Positions 8,644-17,562 are shown, numbered from the stretch's first letter. The stretch: DNA of 64,000 bases from 55-13 sp037190145 (GCA_037190145.1 JBBCJU010000004.1:1-64000), one strand, 5' to 3'. A program made the numbers and translations. Notes: generated by a model not told the origin, from the letters alone.

Positions 8644-9682
8644 CCGAGAAGAACCGATTGCCATCTATATGCAGGGTGCCACCCAAACTTCCATCGGAAA
8701 GATGGGCTTTGGCGTTTTGCGTTACTCCGCAAACCCAATTGCATGTGTGATTGATTCGGAACAAGCGGGAAGAGATGCCGCAGAGCTTACGGGCATTCCC
8801 CGATCCGCTCCTGTTGTTTCAAACATTCGCGAAGCAAAAGAACAAGGTGCAAAAGTGCTTCTCCTTGGGATCGCTCCACAGGGTGGATTGATCCCTGCTG
8901 ATTGGTATCCAGTTATCGAAGAGGCAATCGCCGAAGGCATGTCGGTTATCAATGGTTTACACGACCTGCTTTCTCATCGATATCAAACTCTCAATGGACA
9001 ATATGTCTGGGATATTCGGGTTGAACCCAAGGACATCGGGGTCGCATCTGGAGCAGCTCAACACCTACCTAACAAACGCGTTCTGATGATCGGAACCGAT
9101 ATGGCCGTCGGCAAAATGACAGCTGGGTTGGAGATTTACCGCGGCTTGCGCGAGCACGGTATCTCCACCGAGTTTGTTGCTACCGGCCAAATCGGCATCA
9201 CGATCACCGGACGCGGAATCCCTCTCGATGCCATTCGTGTGGACTACGCTGCGGGTGCCATGGAGAAAGCCGTACTTGAGGCATCAGAAGACGGGACTGA
9301 GGTTGTCATCATTGAAGGTCAGGGCGCGCTTTGTCACCCCGGGAGTACCGCCAATCTTCCCTTACTGCGCGGATCCATGCCCACTCACTTAGTGCTTTGC
9401 CACCGAGCCGGGCAAACTCACCTCCAAAAGATGGAAGACATCAAGATTCCGCCCCTTGGGGACTATATTCGGCTTTACGAAGACCTTGCATCCGCCGGTG
9501 GCACTTTCCCAAGACCCGTGACCGTGGGCATTGCCCTCAATACAAGTCACTTGGACGACCACGCCGCAATCTGTGCAATGGCCCAAGTAGAGCGAGAAAC
9601 CGGCCTTATGACCTGCGATCCCGTACGTTACGGACCCGACCGGTTGGTCAACAACCTAGTGGGATTAACCCCAAAGCGCTGA
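8636..9682 (+). CDS. DUF1611 P-loop protein, DgcN-like D-glutamate N-acyltransferase
   Basis: 348 residues. The N-terminal ~130 residues are Rossmann-like (ACVIDSEQAGRDAAELTG). The C-terminal DUF1611 domain carries the P-loop GTDMAVGKMTAG (Lys160) and a Walker-B-like IIEGQGALCHPG. Members of this family have been assigned as N-acetyltransferases acting on D-glutamate (DgcN), working with the epimerase-type DgcA. The gene starts 8 nt inside the preceding epimerase gene, which indicates translational coupling. It ends convergent with, and 18 nt inside, the DUF4143 ATPase gene. The family is clear; the substrate follows from the published pair, not from anything visible here. Confidence 0.85.
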   Translation: MLNREEPIAIYMQGATQTSIGKMGFGVLRYSANPIACVIDSEQAGRDAAELTGIPRSAPVVSNIREAKEQGAKVLLLGIAPQGGLIPADWYPVIEEAIAEGMSVINGLHDLLSHRYQTLNGQYVWDIRVEPKDIGVASGAAQHLPNKRVLMIGTDMAVGKMTAGLEIYRGLREHGISTEFVATGQIGITITGRGIPLDAIRVDYAAGAMEKAVLEASEDGTEVVIIEGQGALCHPGSTANLPLLRGSMPTHLVLCHRAGQTHLQKMEDIKIPPLGDYIRLYEDLASAGGTFPRPVTVGIALNTSHLDDHAAICAMAQVERETGLMTCDPVRYGPDRLVNNLVGLTPKR

Positions 9683-10888
9683 GATAGGTATCGCCCAGGT
9701 ATTCCCAGCAAGCTGTTCGACTTTGTCCCCGCAGTAGAGCACGATTCCAAGCTTGAACTTGTCCTCTGCCAATTCGGCCAAGAACTTCAAGCCTTTAATG
9801 TCATTGGAGCTGATCGACTTGGCTGCCTTCACCTCAATCCCAATCACCTCGCCCCCTTTCGCTTCCAGGACGAAATCAACCTCTAATTGCTTGACCGTTC
9901 GCAGATGATGCACAACGGGTCGGCCACTGGCAAATCGCGCCAATTTCTTCAATTCGATCGCCACAAAACTCTCCAACACTGCATCAAGGCGATCCCGATC
10001 TCGGTGCAGCATCGCGGGCGTAACATTGTCAAGCTGGCAGAGTAATCCTGAATCCACAAGAAAAGTCTTGGGAGATTTCGTCACCCTAGAACCACGATTG
10101 TTTGACCACGTAGGGAAGTCATGGATCAAAAACAGCGCTTCTAGTAGCTCCAGGTAACGGTTCAAACTGGTATTCGGAATTCCCGTATCCCGGGATAGGC
10201 TCAAAACATTTAGAGTCGAACCTGATCTAGCCGCCAGTAATCGAAGCAATCGCGGCATCTGGGCCAATGCATCGATGTTTGCCAAATCCCGTACGTCCCG
10301 CTCGATGAGAGTTCGCAAATAGTCCTCAAACCATCTATCCCGACTCGCGGCAGATTTACGAGCATTCGATTCTGGAAATCCACCAACCGTGATGCGACGA
10401 AACAGATCATCATCATCCATCGCGGGTGTTCGTTTTGGTATATTCCCCGCGAATAGCTCCTCAACCAAATTCCCGGAATAACCCTCAATCTCGCTCTGCG
10501 AAAAGGGAAGTAGATCAACGATCGCCATTCGTCCCGCCAATGAATCTGCAATCTTGGGCAACGAAAGGACATTCGCGGATCCGGTCAAAACAAAACGGCC
10601 TGGGGTGCGATCTTCATCCACCAACAGCTTGAGAGGCAGAAAGATCTTCGGAACTCTCTGAACCTCATCCAGCACCATCGGCCCCGCGAAATCAGTCAGA
10701 AACCGTAAAGGATCAGAGGTCGCCTGCGCTAGAAAAAGTGGATTGTCAAAGGTGACGTACCGACGTTCATCGTTTACAAACGACTTGGCCAAAGTGCTCT
10801 TCCCACACTGACGGGGTCCGTGGATCAAGACAACGGGAGTATCGGTAAGGACATCCTCCACTTCGGCTCGGGCTATTCGATCAATCAT
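9665..10888 (-). CDS. ATP-binding protein, AAA_14 / DUF4143 family
   Basis: 407 residues. Walker A is GPRQCGKST (Lys30) and Walker B is MVLDEVQR (about 93-100). A winged-helix-like region follows in the middle (LSRDTGIPNTSLNRYLELLEALFLI, about 230-255), then the C-terminal DUF4143 part with a PD-(D/E)XK-like core (VDFVLEAKGGEVIGIEVKAA, about 345-365). These ATPases are scattered accessory genes in many bacteria and their biological role is unsettled; toxin-like or DNA-related roles have been proposed. The gene is alone, opposite its neighbours, and has a perfect palindrome 33 nt upstream of its start (10921-10957). All motifs are intact. Confidence 0.9.
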   Translation of the reverse strand: MIDRIARAEVEDVLTDTPVVLIHGPRQCGKSTLAKSFVNDERRYVTFDNPLFLAQATSDPLRFLTDFAGPMVLDEVQRVPKIFLPLKLLVDEDRTPGRFVLTGSANVLSLPKIADSLAGRMAIVDLLPFSQSEIEGYSGNLVEELFAGNIPKRTPAMDDDDLFRRITVGGFPESNARKSAASRDRWFEDYLRTLIERDVRDLANIDALAQMPRLLRLLAARSGSTLNVLSLSRDTGIPNTSLNRYLELLEALFLIHDFPTWSNNRGSRVTKSPKTFLVDSGLLCQLDNVTPAMLHRDRDRLDAVLESFVAIELKKLARFASGRPVVHHLRTVKQLEVDFVLEAKGGEVIGIEVKAAKSISSNDIKGLKFLAELAEDKFKLGIVLYCGDKVEQLAGNTWAIPISALWG

Positions 10889-10920
10889 GGCTTCTTTCGG
10901 CTAGAATTATGCCATGAACT

Positions 10921-10957
10921 GGGAATATATTTCCCACTTAGTGGGAAATATATTCCC
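10921..10957. promoter_or_regulatory. perfect 17-bp palindrome in front of the DUF4143 ATPase
   Basis: Arms GGGAATATATTTCCCAC and GTGGGAAATATATTCCC with a TTA centre. Each arm is itself nearly palindromic (GGGAATATATTTCCC). A weaker half, CCCAACTGGTGGG, follows at 10955-10967. It lies 33-69 nt upstream of the ATPase start, so it could be an operator bound by the ATPase's own winged helix or a strong 5'-UTR hairpin. Confidence 0.65.
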
Positions 10958-10984
10958 AACTGGTGGGAGTTTACACTTGAAAGT

Positions 10985-11200
10985 TCAGGCAGACGGAGGA
11001 ACGGGGGGCTGCCCTTCAGCACGTGCCGCTTGTTTCTTCTTTGATTCCTGGACCAAGCCTACAATGATGAGCAGTGCTCCTACTCCAAATGCAGTTGGAA
11101 TAAACCAGATAATCGTGGTCACCACCCAATAACCTGCATAGATCAGGGCCGAAGCGGCAACGACAAGAAGTCCGTAATACAGCAGCTTATTTTTGGGCAT
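10985..11200 (-). CDS. small membrane protein
   Basis: 71 residues from ATG 11200, with a GAGGAAC Shine-Dalgarno directly upstream. A longer reading from 11296 would add 32 residues that look untranslated. It has two hydrophobic segments, LLYYGLLVVAASALIYAGYW (about 5-26) and IIWFIPTAFGVGALLIIVGLV (about 30-50), then a charged, Ala/Pro-rich tail (QESKKKQAARAEGQPPVPPSA). No family was recognised. It is most likely an inner-membrane protein with both ends on the same side. Confidence 0.6.
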   Translation of the reverse strand: MPKNKLLYYGLLVVAASALIYAGYWVVTTIIWFIPTAFGVGALLIIVGLVQESKKKQAARAEGQPPVPPSA

Positions 11201-11349
11201 AAGTTCCTCGTGCTGAAAGAGTGTACGGCAATCTGGCCAGCTTCGATGCAACCAAAACACGGATATCCGACATGTAAGGAACCCGATGTATACCAATCTC
11301 GCAAATTCATAACCGCAGGTTGAGGAATGCGGTTAAGCTGATATTGCCC

Positions 11350-13140
11350 ATGCGGAACCTGCTTTGTCTATCGCTCCTTGCTGTCGGTTGCTCGGCCAAC
11401 TCTCAAACACTCAATCCCGATAACACTTGGCCTTTCCAACCAAAATCAGATGACTTCAGTCCAACCGCTCTGCTAGACCTCCGCTCCCTCAATGAGAAAG
11501 TTGCGGGGGAACGAGGATTCGTTAAAACAAGCTCAGAAGGGGACTTCACCTATGGCGATGGCAAACCTCTCCGTTTCTGGGCCGTAAATACTCAAGTCGG
11601 AAGCGAAAAACCGTACACCAAGCGCCCTCTCTGGCAACAAACGGAACCCGAACTCGCCCGCCATGCTCGCTTCCTCGCCAAGCGGGGCGTCAATATCGCT
11701 CGCCTCCATACTCAAATCTCACCCGATCCCAAAACAGGTGCCAAGATCAATGACCTCAATCTTGGTGTTCGAGACTACATTTGGCGAGCCGTCGCCGCCT
11801 TCAAAAAAGAAGGAATCTATACGTGCATTTCTCCCTACTGGGGCGTACCCATGAAGTTCGCCGAGAATTGGAATGTTCCCGGCGGCACCGACCAAAGCGC
11901 GCTGGGACTTCTATTCTTCGACCCCACCCTTCAAGCTGCCTATAAATCTTGGTTAAAGGCTCTTTATACTGAGAAGAATCCGTACACTGGCATCCCTCTT
12001 TCCCAAGATTCTTCCATTGCAGTCATCCAAATTCAAAACGAGGACAGCCTCTTCTTTTGGACCGTTAACAACATTAAGGGAGCGCAACGACGGAATCTCG
12101 GCAAGCTCTATGGAGATTGGTTGAAAAAGAAGTACGGCTCCCTCAACGCCGCATCTCAGGCCTGGCAAGGGAATCGAACCGAAGGCGATGACCCCGCCGC
12201 GGGAATCATGGACTTCCACAACATATGGGAGATGACCCAACCCCGTGAAGGCGGAATGGCAAAGCGCCTCACTGATCAAACTGAGTTTTGGGCAAAGACA
12301 ATGTACGACTTCAATAAGTCGATTTCAGAGTATCTGCGCAAGGATTTAGGCTGCAAACAACTTATCAATGCCGGAAACTGGAAAACCGCAAATGCTGCCC
12401 GTCTTAACGATCAGGAGCGCTGGAGCTATACGGCGAACGAGGTAGATGCAACGAACCACTACTTCGGTGGAATCCATCAAGGACAATACAGCGGCTGGGC
12501 CATTGTAAACGGAGATAAATTCACCTCCGACTCTGCCCTTCTTGACCCTAGGAAGCTCCCCATCAATCTTAAGCAGACCGCTGGTCGACCAATCATGGTC
12601 ACCGAAAGCACCTGGGTTTTCCCAAATGGTTATGCGAGCGAAGCCCCATTCCTGATCGCCGCCTACCAAGGGCTCACGGGAGTTGACGCATATTTTTGGT
12701 TCGCTACCGGCGATGATGAATGGACTCATCCTCAATCAGCCAACGGCTATCTTCAGTCACAAGGCAAATGGCTCTTTGGAAATCCAGATATGCTGGGAAC
12801 CTTCCCGGCCGCAGCCTTGATGCACCGCATGGGCTATGTAAAGCGCGGCACACCCGCCGTCAACGAGAGTCGATCTCTTACCGATATGTGGACCCGAAAG
12901 ACGCCCATCATCGCCGAAGAAGCCTCTTTTGATCCCAATCGAGATGCCGGTGACATTGCTCCCCAGTCAGGCGTGAAAACCGGAGTCTCCCCTTTGCATT
13001 CCTGGTCGGCCCTGTCCAGGTTCATTTTGATGCCGACCCTTCTAGAACCCAAGCTGTTGACTTGGCAAAATACACTTCTGGCGGGACGATCCGTTCCACG
13101 AGCGGGGAGCTTAGCGCCAATCCCGATAAAGGGTTCGTGA
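11350..13140 (+). CDS. secreted clan GH-A-like glycoside hydrolase, N-terminal part (frameshifted)
   Basis: 596 residues from ATG 11350; a TTG at 11320 is an alternative. The 11350 start gives a lipoprotein signal MRNLLCLSLLAVGC with a lipobox. The catalytic (beta/alpha)8 part is recognisable: FWAVNTQ, LAKRGVNIARLHTQ, proposed acid/base Glu231 in IQIQNEDS, and proposed nucleophile Glu419 in MVTESTWVF. This pattern matches GH5/GH42-like proteins that attack beta-linked polysaccharides; the exact family is not certain. The frame is lost near 12996: the last ~45 residues are junk, while the natural continuation (FLVGPVQVHFDADP) runs in another frame to 13589. A one-base deletion explains it. Confidence 0.8.
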   Translation: MRNLLCLSLLAVGCSANSQTLNPDNTWPFQPKSDDFSPTALLDLRSLNEKVAGERGFVKTSSEGDFTYGDGKPLRFWAVNTQVGSEKPYTKRPLWQQTEPELARHARFLAKRGVNIARLHTQISPDPKTGAKINDLNLGVRDYIWRAVAAFKKEGIYTCISPYWGVPMKFAENWNVPGGTDQSALGLLFFDPTLQAAYKSWLKALYTEKNPYTGIPLSQDSSIAVIQIQNEDSLFFWTVNNIKGAQRRNLGKLYGDWLKKKYGSLNAASQAWQGNRTEGDDPAAGIMDFHNIWEMTQPREGGMAKRLTDQTEFWAKTMYDFNKSISEYLRKDLGCKQLINAGNWKTANAARLNDQERWSYTANEVDATNHYFGGIHQGQYSGWAIVNGDKFTSDSALLDPRKLPINLKQTAGRPIMVTESTWVFPNGYASEAPFLIAAYQGLTGVDAYFWFATGDDEWTHPQSANGYLQSQGKWLFGNPDMLGTFPAAALMHRMGYVKRGTPAVNESRSLTDMWTRKTPIIAEEASFDPNRDAGDIAPQSGVKTGVSPLHSWSALSRFILMPTLLEPKLLTWQNTLLAGRSVPRAGSLAPIPIKGS

Positions 13141-13589
13141 CCTTAGATTCTCCATGCGCCCAAGGTGTCGCCGCATTCTTCGATCGGGCTACCACTCATA
13201 CCCTTTCAACCGTCACCTTTACATCTCGAAACCGCTTTGGCTCAGCTCTCGCGGTTTCAATGGATAACCAGCCCTTGAAGACCTCGAGAAAGATTTTGGT
13301 ACAAGTAGGCACCGAATCCCGTCCAACGGGTTGGCAAGAGACACCCACAACCATCTCACTGGAAGGAGGAAAAACCATTCCCGGCTTCCAAGTGTCCAAC
13401 TTTGGCAAATCCCCATGGCAAGTTGCCAAAGCAAATCTAGATGTCGCTATTAAGAACCCGGGCCTCCATAGAGCTTCCCGGCTAGATATGAACGGAAATG
13501 CGGTTGGGACGATAAATCTGACGAAGGAGAATGATGGAGTTAAATTCAAGTTTCCAGAAACCGCAATGTATGTGATTCTTGAGGGATAA
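12996..13589 (+). pseudogene. C-terminal part of the same glycoside hydrolase, in a shifted frame
   Basis: Read from 12996 this frame gives AFLVGPVQVHFDADPSRTQ, then VDLAKYTSGGTIRSTSGELS and FVTLDSPCAQGVAAFF, a beta-rich C-terminal module of the kind that closes this type of glycosidase. It begins exactly where the upstream frame stops making sense. Restoring one G after CCTTT(G) at about 12995 joins both into one ~746-residue protein. It has no start codon or ribosome site of its own at the break. It is either a real inactivating frameshift or a sequencing error. Confidence 0.75.
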
Positions 13590-13602
13590 TTGGATAACGA
13601 TT

Positions 13603-14787
13603 GTGCGCGTAAAACCGATCTTTTTGCTTCTTGCATCCCTCGCAAGTTTCTCTGCGTGCAACCCACGTAAAATCGTCTTCGATTCGGCAGGTATGCCACT
13701 AACCGAAGCGGCATCCAAGGGTAGCGTCCATGATGTCAAAGCGGCGATTGAAGAAAAACGGATCAACCCAAATGTTTTCACCTCGCTCCATGGGGGACGA
13801 GCGATTCATATTGCGGCAGAAAAAGGCCATACAGAAATCGTTTCGTACCTCCTTTCCAAAGGTGCAGATCCAAACCTTCCGGGTGGCTCTTTTGATCAAA
13901 CGGCTCTCAATGTGGCCGCCCAATCCGGACAGGTTGGAGCTACAGAAGTCCTTCTCCAATCTGGAAAAGTAAAGATCGAAGATGACAGGAATAATTCAGC
14001 GCTCATTGATGCCAAAACTTTGAGCATCGCAAAAATCCTTGTCGAAGCTGGAGCAGATCTTTCCTATATTGACCGCTGGCGGCGAGGTTGTTTAACGGAG
14101 CCCATCCGGAGACGCGACATGGCAACATTGAATTACCTCCTCGCGAAGGGAGCCCCCGTACGTTCACCTGCCAACTACTTGGCCCAAGCCGCTGGCGAAG
14201 GAAATAACGAAGTACTGCAAATACTGGTCGGTAAAGGAGGGGATGTGAACGAAATAGTGCCTCCCTTCACTTATCGGTTCGAATCCACCTCTCCAATACA
14301 TGCCGCCGTTAGACGTCCGGAAACCCTTAAATGGCTTTTATCTCACAAAGCCGACGTCAATCTAGAAAACAATCACAAAAACACCGCTTTGCATTTGGCA
14401 TGTCGTGCCCAACTGCCTAGCTCTGTGGCAATTCTTCTGAAAGCTGGGGCTGATATCCATGCACGAGACTCGATAGGGAGAACACCCCTGCACCTGTTGA
14501 TCAGTGGGGGAGAGCGTTACTCTGAAGAAGTGGTCAACCAGGATCAGAGAGTTTTAGAGTGCCTTGCCACCTTGCTGAAATTTGGAGCAAGCCCTAATGC
14601 AACGGATATAAATGGGTGGACTCCATTGTTCCGAGCAGCAACTGAAGGTGACTTTGACCTTGCCTTGAAACTGGTCCAGGCTGGAGCGGATCCTAAACTC
14701 AAAGATGTAAAAGGACGGTCAGCAATCGATCTCGCTCTTGAGTTTGGACACGCAAAACTCGCTAACCAGATGGAGAAAGGGAAATGA
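13603..14787 (+). CDS. ankyrin-repeat lipoprotein
   Basis: 394 residues from GTG 13603. This start yields a short signal MRVKPIFLLLASLASFSAC with Cys as the likely lipidation site; the longer TTG 13579 start would overlap the previous gene and spoil the signal. About nine ankyrin repeats fill the rest (for example RAIHIAAEKGHTEIVSYLLSKGADPNL, TALHLACRAQLPSSVAILLKAGADIHA, TPLFRAATEGDFDLALKLVQAGADPK). Ankyrin stacks bind other proteins, so this is probably a periplasmic or outer-membrane-attached interaction protein. The next gene overlaps it by 4 nt and encodes another ankyrin lipoprotein. Confidence 0.85.
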   Translation: MRVKPIFLLLASLASFSACNPRKIVFDSAGMPLTEAASKGSVHDVKAAIEEKRINPNVFTSLHGGRAIHIAAEKGHTEIVSYLLSKGADPNLPGGSFDQTALNVAAQSGQVGATEVLLQSGKVKIEDDRNNSALIDAKTLSIAKILVEAGADLSYIDRWRRGCLTEPIRRRDMATLNYLLAKGAPVRSPANYLAQAAGEGNNEVLQILVGKGGDVNEIVPPFTYRFESTSPIHAAVRRPETLKWLLSHKADVNLENNHKNTALHLACRAQLPSSVAILLKAGADIHARDSIGRTPLHLLISGGERYSEEVVNQDQRVLECLATLLKFGASPNATDINGWTPLFRAATEGDFDLALKLVQAGADPKLKDVKGRSAIDLALEFGHAKLANQMEKGK

Positions 14788-15470
14788 AGGGAATAGCACT
14801 CGCGCTATGTCTGGTCATAGTTGGGTGTAAGGCGATTCCTTCCCCTCTACCATCTCCTACAAAGCCAAACCATCTGGTGGAAAGGGTGCGTGCAAACGAC
14901 CTTGCTTATGTCTTAGGCATCTCGCCAAATGATCCAGAGCTAGAACGTAGCAACTCTCGTGATGACAAGCCACTTTGGGTTGCCATTCATATGAGGAAGG
15001 TGGATCTCGTCAAAGCCTTGCTTACAAAGGGAGCGTCAACGCGTCGTGACGAGTACGGTCAAGATCCACTAGAAGCGGCCATCATCATAAAAGATCCAAC
15101 GATGGTAGCTCTTCTCCTTTCCCATGGAGCAACCACAGGCAGAATAGGATTTGGGGACTTCCCCCTTCACATCGCGTGCCGATTCGGAAACGCGGAAATC
15201 ATCCAATTGCTTCTTCGCCATGGTGCGAATCCTGATGAAATCTCACCTACAAATGGCGAAACACCTCTTGAGTTTGCCCTTCAAGCAAACCAACTTGAGG
15301 CCGCAAAAGCAATGATATCGGCTGGGGCTAAGCCGGAAGCTCGAGAACTATATCTAGATAGCGCACCAGCAAAACGCATCGCAAAAGAACTCGGGATAGT
15401 CACCTCTCATCGACAATTCGATCAGGCAGAATTCTTGCGACAACATCCTGGGTTAAGACCAAACCGGTAG
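14784..15470 (+). CDS. ankyrin-repeat lipoprotein, second copy
   Basis: 228 residues. The lipoprotein signal MKGIALALCLVIVGC has a clear lipobox VIVGC, followed by a Pro/Ser linker and four to five ankyrin repeats (KPLWVAIHMRKVDLVKALLTKGAST, FPLHIACRFGNAEIIQLLLRHGANPDE, TPLEFALQANQLEAAKAMISAGA). Its ATG overlaps the stop of the preceding ankyrin gene (ATGA), so the two are translationally coupled and likely act together. Shorter and more compact than its neighbour. Partners are unknown. Confidence 0.85.
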   Translation: MKGIALALCLVIVGCKAIPSPLPSPTKPNHLVERVRANDLAYVLGISPNDPELERSNSRDDKPLWVAIHMRKVDLVKALLTKGASTRRDEYGQDPLEAAIIIKDPTMVALLLSHGATTGRIGFGDFPLHIACRFGNAEIIQLLLRHGANPDEISPTNGETPLEFALQANQLEAAKAMISAGAKPEARELYLDSAPAKRIAKELGIVTSHRQFDQAEFLRQHPGLRPNR

Positions 15471-15512
15471 TCAATTCTCACCAACCCTTGAACTGCGAAT
15501 GCCGGTTCGGTA

Positions 15513-16385
15513 ATGCTTGGAAGCATGAGCATTGAAGCTTCTTTCACCGGTCGTTGGGATATGACCGTCCACCATCCCGATGGAGACTTTCCTTCTTGGT
15601 TTGAGCTAGATACAAAGGGCAAAGGCCAGTTTGTCGGACAGTTTGGCAGCGCCCGTCCGATTGCTAAGGCGGGAATCTCTGATGGCACTCTGACCTTCTC
15701 CCTTCCCAAACAATACGAACCTCGTCAAGACGATATGGTTTTTGAGGGGAGGTTCGATGGAGACAAACTTGAGGGAGACACCACTCACAGCGATGGCACG
15801 CCGCTCAAGTGGACAGCAGTCAAAGCACCTGCACTTCCCTATCGCGAAACTCAGTGGGGCAACGCAACCAGTCTGATTGGAATAGACCTCTCCAACTGGA
15901 CTCCTCGCTCTGCAAACATGGAGATGAATTGGAAAATTGAGGACGGTAGCCTCGTGAATACGAAAGTCGGCTCTGATCTCATTCTGAATGATGTCTACGG
16001 CGACTTCAAGTTGGTCTGCGAATACAAGTACCCGTCAGGAAGCAACAGCGGTATTTATCTTCGAGGACGCTACGAGGTTCAGATTGTGGATGACTACGAT
16101 AAAGAACCCTTCTGGGGATCCAGTGCGGCAATCTACGGTTTTATCGTCCCCAGCTCCCACCCCATCAATCCTCCCGACGAGTGGAACACCATCGAGATCG
16201 AACTGATCGGTCGCTGGGTGACCATCACCCTCAACGGCACCACCGTCATTGATCGACAGGAAATCCCTGGCATCACGGGGGGTGCTCTGAATTCCGATGA
16301 AGGCGCTCCAGGACAAATGTTTCTGCAGGGCGATCACGGACCGATAACGTTCCGTAAAGTCGAAATCTCGCCTGCGGTGAACTAA
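15513..16385 (+). CDS. DUF1080 (3-keto-disaccharide hydrolase family) protein
   Basis: 290 residues. An N-terminal ~90-residue beta domain (FTGRWDMTVHHPDGDFPSWFE) precedes the DUF1080 concanavalin-like fold at about 120-288: LSNWTPRSANMEMNWKIEDGSLV, SGSNSGIYLRGRYEVQIVDDY, NTIEIELIGRWVTITLNGTTV and FLQGDHGPITFRKVEI. DUF1080 proteins are now linked to cleavage of 3-keto-glycosides. It is followed 1 nt later by a Gfo/Idh/MocA oxidoreductase, the kind of enzyme that makes or reduces 3-keto sugars, so the two probably act in one pathway. No obvious signal peptide is visible, so it may be cytoplasmic. ATG 15525 is an alternative start. Confidence 0.88.
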   Translation: MLGSMSIEASFTGRWDMTVHHPDGDFPSWFELDTKGKGQFVGQFGSARPIAKAGISDGTLTFSLPKQYEPRQDDMVFEGRFDGDKLEGDTTHSDGTPLKWTAVKAPALPYRETQWGNATSLIGIDLSNWTPRSANMEMNWKIEDGSLVNTKVGSDLILNDVYGDFKLVCEYKYPSGSNSGIYLRGRYEVQIVDDYDKEPFWGSSAAIYGFIVPSSHPINPPDEWNTIEIELIGRWVTITLNGTTVIDRQEIPGITGGALNSDEGAPGQMFLQGDHGPITFRKVEISPAVN

Positions 16386-16386
16386 G

Positions 16387-17562
16387 GTGAACCCACCTCG
16401 CGTTGCCATTGCTGGTTTAGGCGGCTTCGCCGCCAACCATCACGCTGCAATCCAACTGTTGGAGGAGCAAGGTCTGTGTAGGTTAACCAGAACCTGCGAT
16501 CCTGCTCTAGAAAGCCATTCTGAGGCAATTCAGAAGCTTGGACTAGCGCAACGCGAGGTTCGGATGGCCTCTTCCTTTGAAGCCATGATGGAGGATGCGG
16601 ATGAGTTCGATGTCGTCCTCCTCCCAACCCCCATTCCTCTTCATGCAGAGCAGCATCGCCAGGTTATCGAGAGTGGCAAAGCTTGCTATTTGGAAAAGCC
16701 ACCTACCTTATGGTGGCCCGAATTTCAGCAGATGCTGGAAGTTGAGATGAAGGCTAAATGGCAAACCCAAATCGGCTTCAACTTTGTCGGAGATCCTTTC
16801 CGGCGTAGTTTGAAGGAACGACTGCTGTCGGGAGAGTTCGGACAGGTTCTAGGAGCTTCCCTTTTCGCCATTTGGCCAAGAGACTTGGCTTATTACCAAC
16901 GGAATAACTGGGCGGGAAGGATGCAACTCAATGGCAAACCCGTCATGGATTCCCCAATCGGCAACGCCTGCGCGCACTTCGTCCAAGATTTGCTTTTCTG
17001 GTTAGGTTCCGACGGCCTAGACTCCCTCATGGAACTGTCTGAGGTTCGCGCAAAACTGACCCGTGTGCATCCCATAGAAACTTTTGATACTGTAATGCTA
17101 GAAGCAACCTCTCCCGAAGGGCGCTGGCTACGTTTGGGTGTCACTCATACCGGATTGGAGGGACATGAAGACTGCGAAACCATTCATTGTGAGGCAGCAA
17201 CGATCACCTTAGAGTCTTGGTGGCAAGCAAAGATTGAATATACCGATGGACGAACCGAAACCCTTGAGTCTGGACTACGCTCTGGAGCGGGCCCCCTTGG
17301 CCACAACCTAAAAACCTACTTCAACTACATTCAAGGAGCTTTAGATCGTCCCGGAACAACTCTTCTAGAGACCACCCAATTTGTCCAACTCCACAACTTA
17401 GCCTTCAAATCCTCAGGCTCCATAGAATCTGAAACCGTAGGTATAGAACGACGGGACGGCAAAGTGGGCGTTGCAGATGTTCCAGAACGGCTAAAACGGT
17501 TCGTTCAAAACAGGGAGTGGAGTGGCCCAGAGCCCGCTTCTGTCACACCAGATACGCTTTAG
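16387..17562 (+). CDS. Gfo/Idh/MocA family oxidoreductase
   Basis: 391 residues from GTG 16387, one base after the DUF1080 stop. The N-terminal NAD(P)-binding Rossmann fold is seen in VAIAGLGGFAANHHAAI (about 5-21) and the family lysine motif in YLEKPPTLWW (about 99-108). The C-terminal alpha/beta substrate domain begins at about 125 (QIGFNFVGDPFRR). Family members oxidise or reduce sugars and cyclitols, often at C3. Coupling to a DUF1080 gene and the adjacent ThuA gene points to 3-keto-sugar metabolism. It ends in a 3-nt tail-to-tail overlap with the convergent ThuA gene. Confidence 0.9.
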   Translation: MNPPRVAIAGLGGFAANHHAAIQLLEEQGLCRLTRTCDPALESHSEAIQKLGLAQREVRMASSFEAMMEDADEFDVVLLPTPIPLHAEQHRQVIESGKACYLEKPPTLWWPEFQQMLEVEMKAKWQTQIGFNFVGDPFRRSLKERLLSGEFGQVLGASLFAIWPRDLAYYQRNNWAGRMQLNGKPVMDSPIGNACAHFVQDLLFWLGSDGLDSLMELSEVRAKLTRVHPIETFDTVMLEATSPEGRWLRLGVTHTGLEGHEDCETIHCEAATITLESWWQAKIEYTDGRTETLESGLRSGAGPLGHNLKTYFNYIQGALDRPGTTLLETTQFVQLHNLAFKSSGSIESETVGIERRDGKVGVADVPERLKRFVQNREWSGPEPASVTPDTL

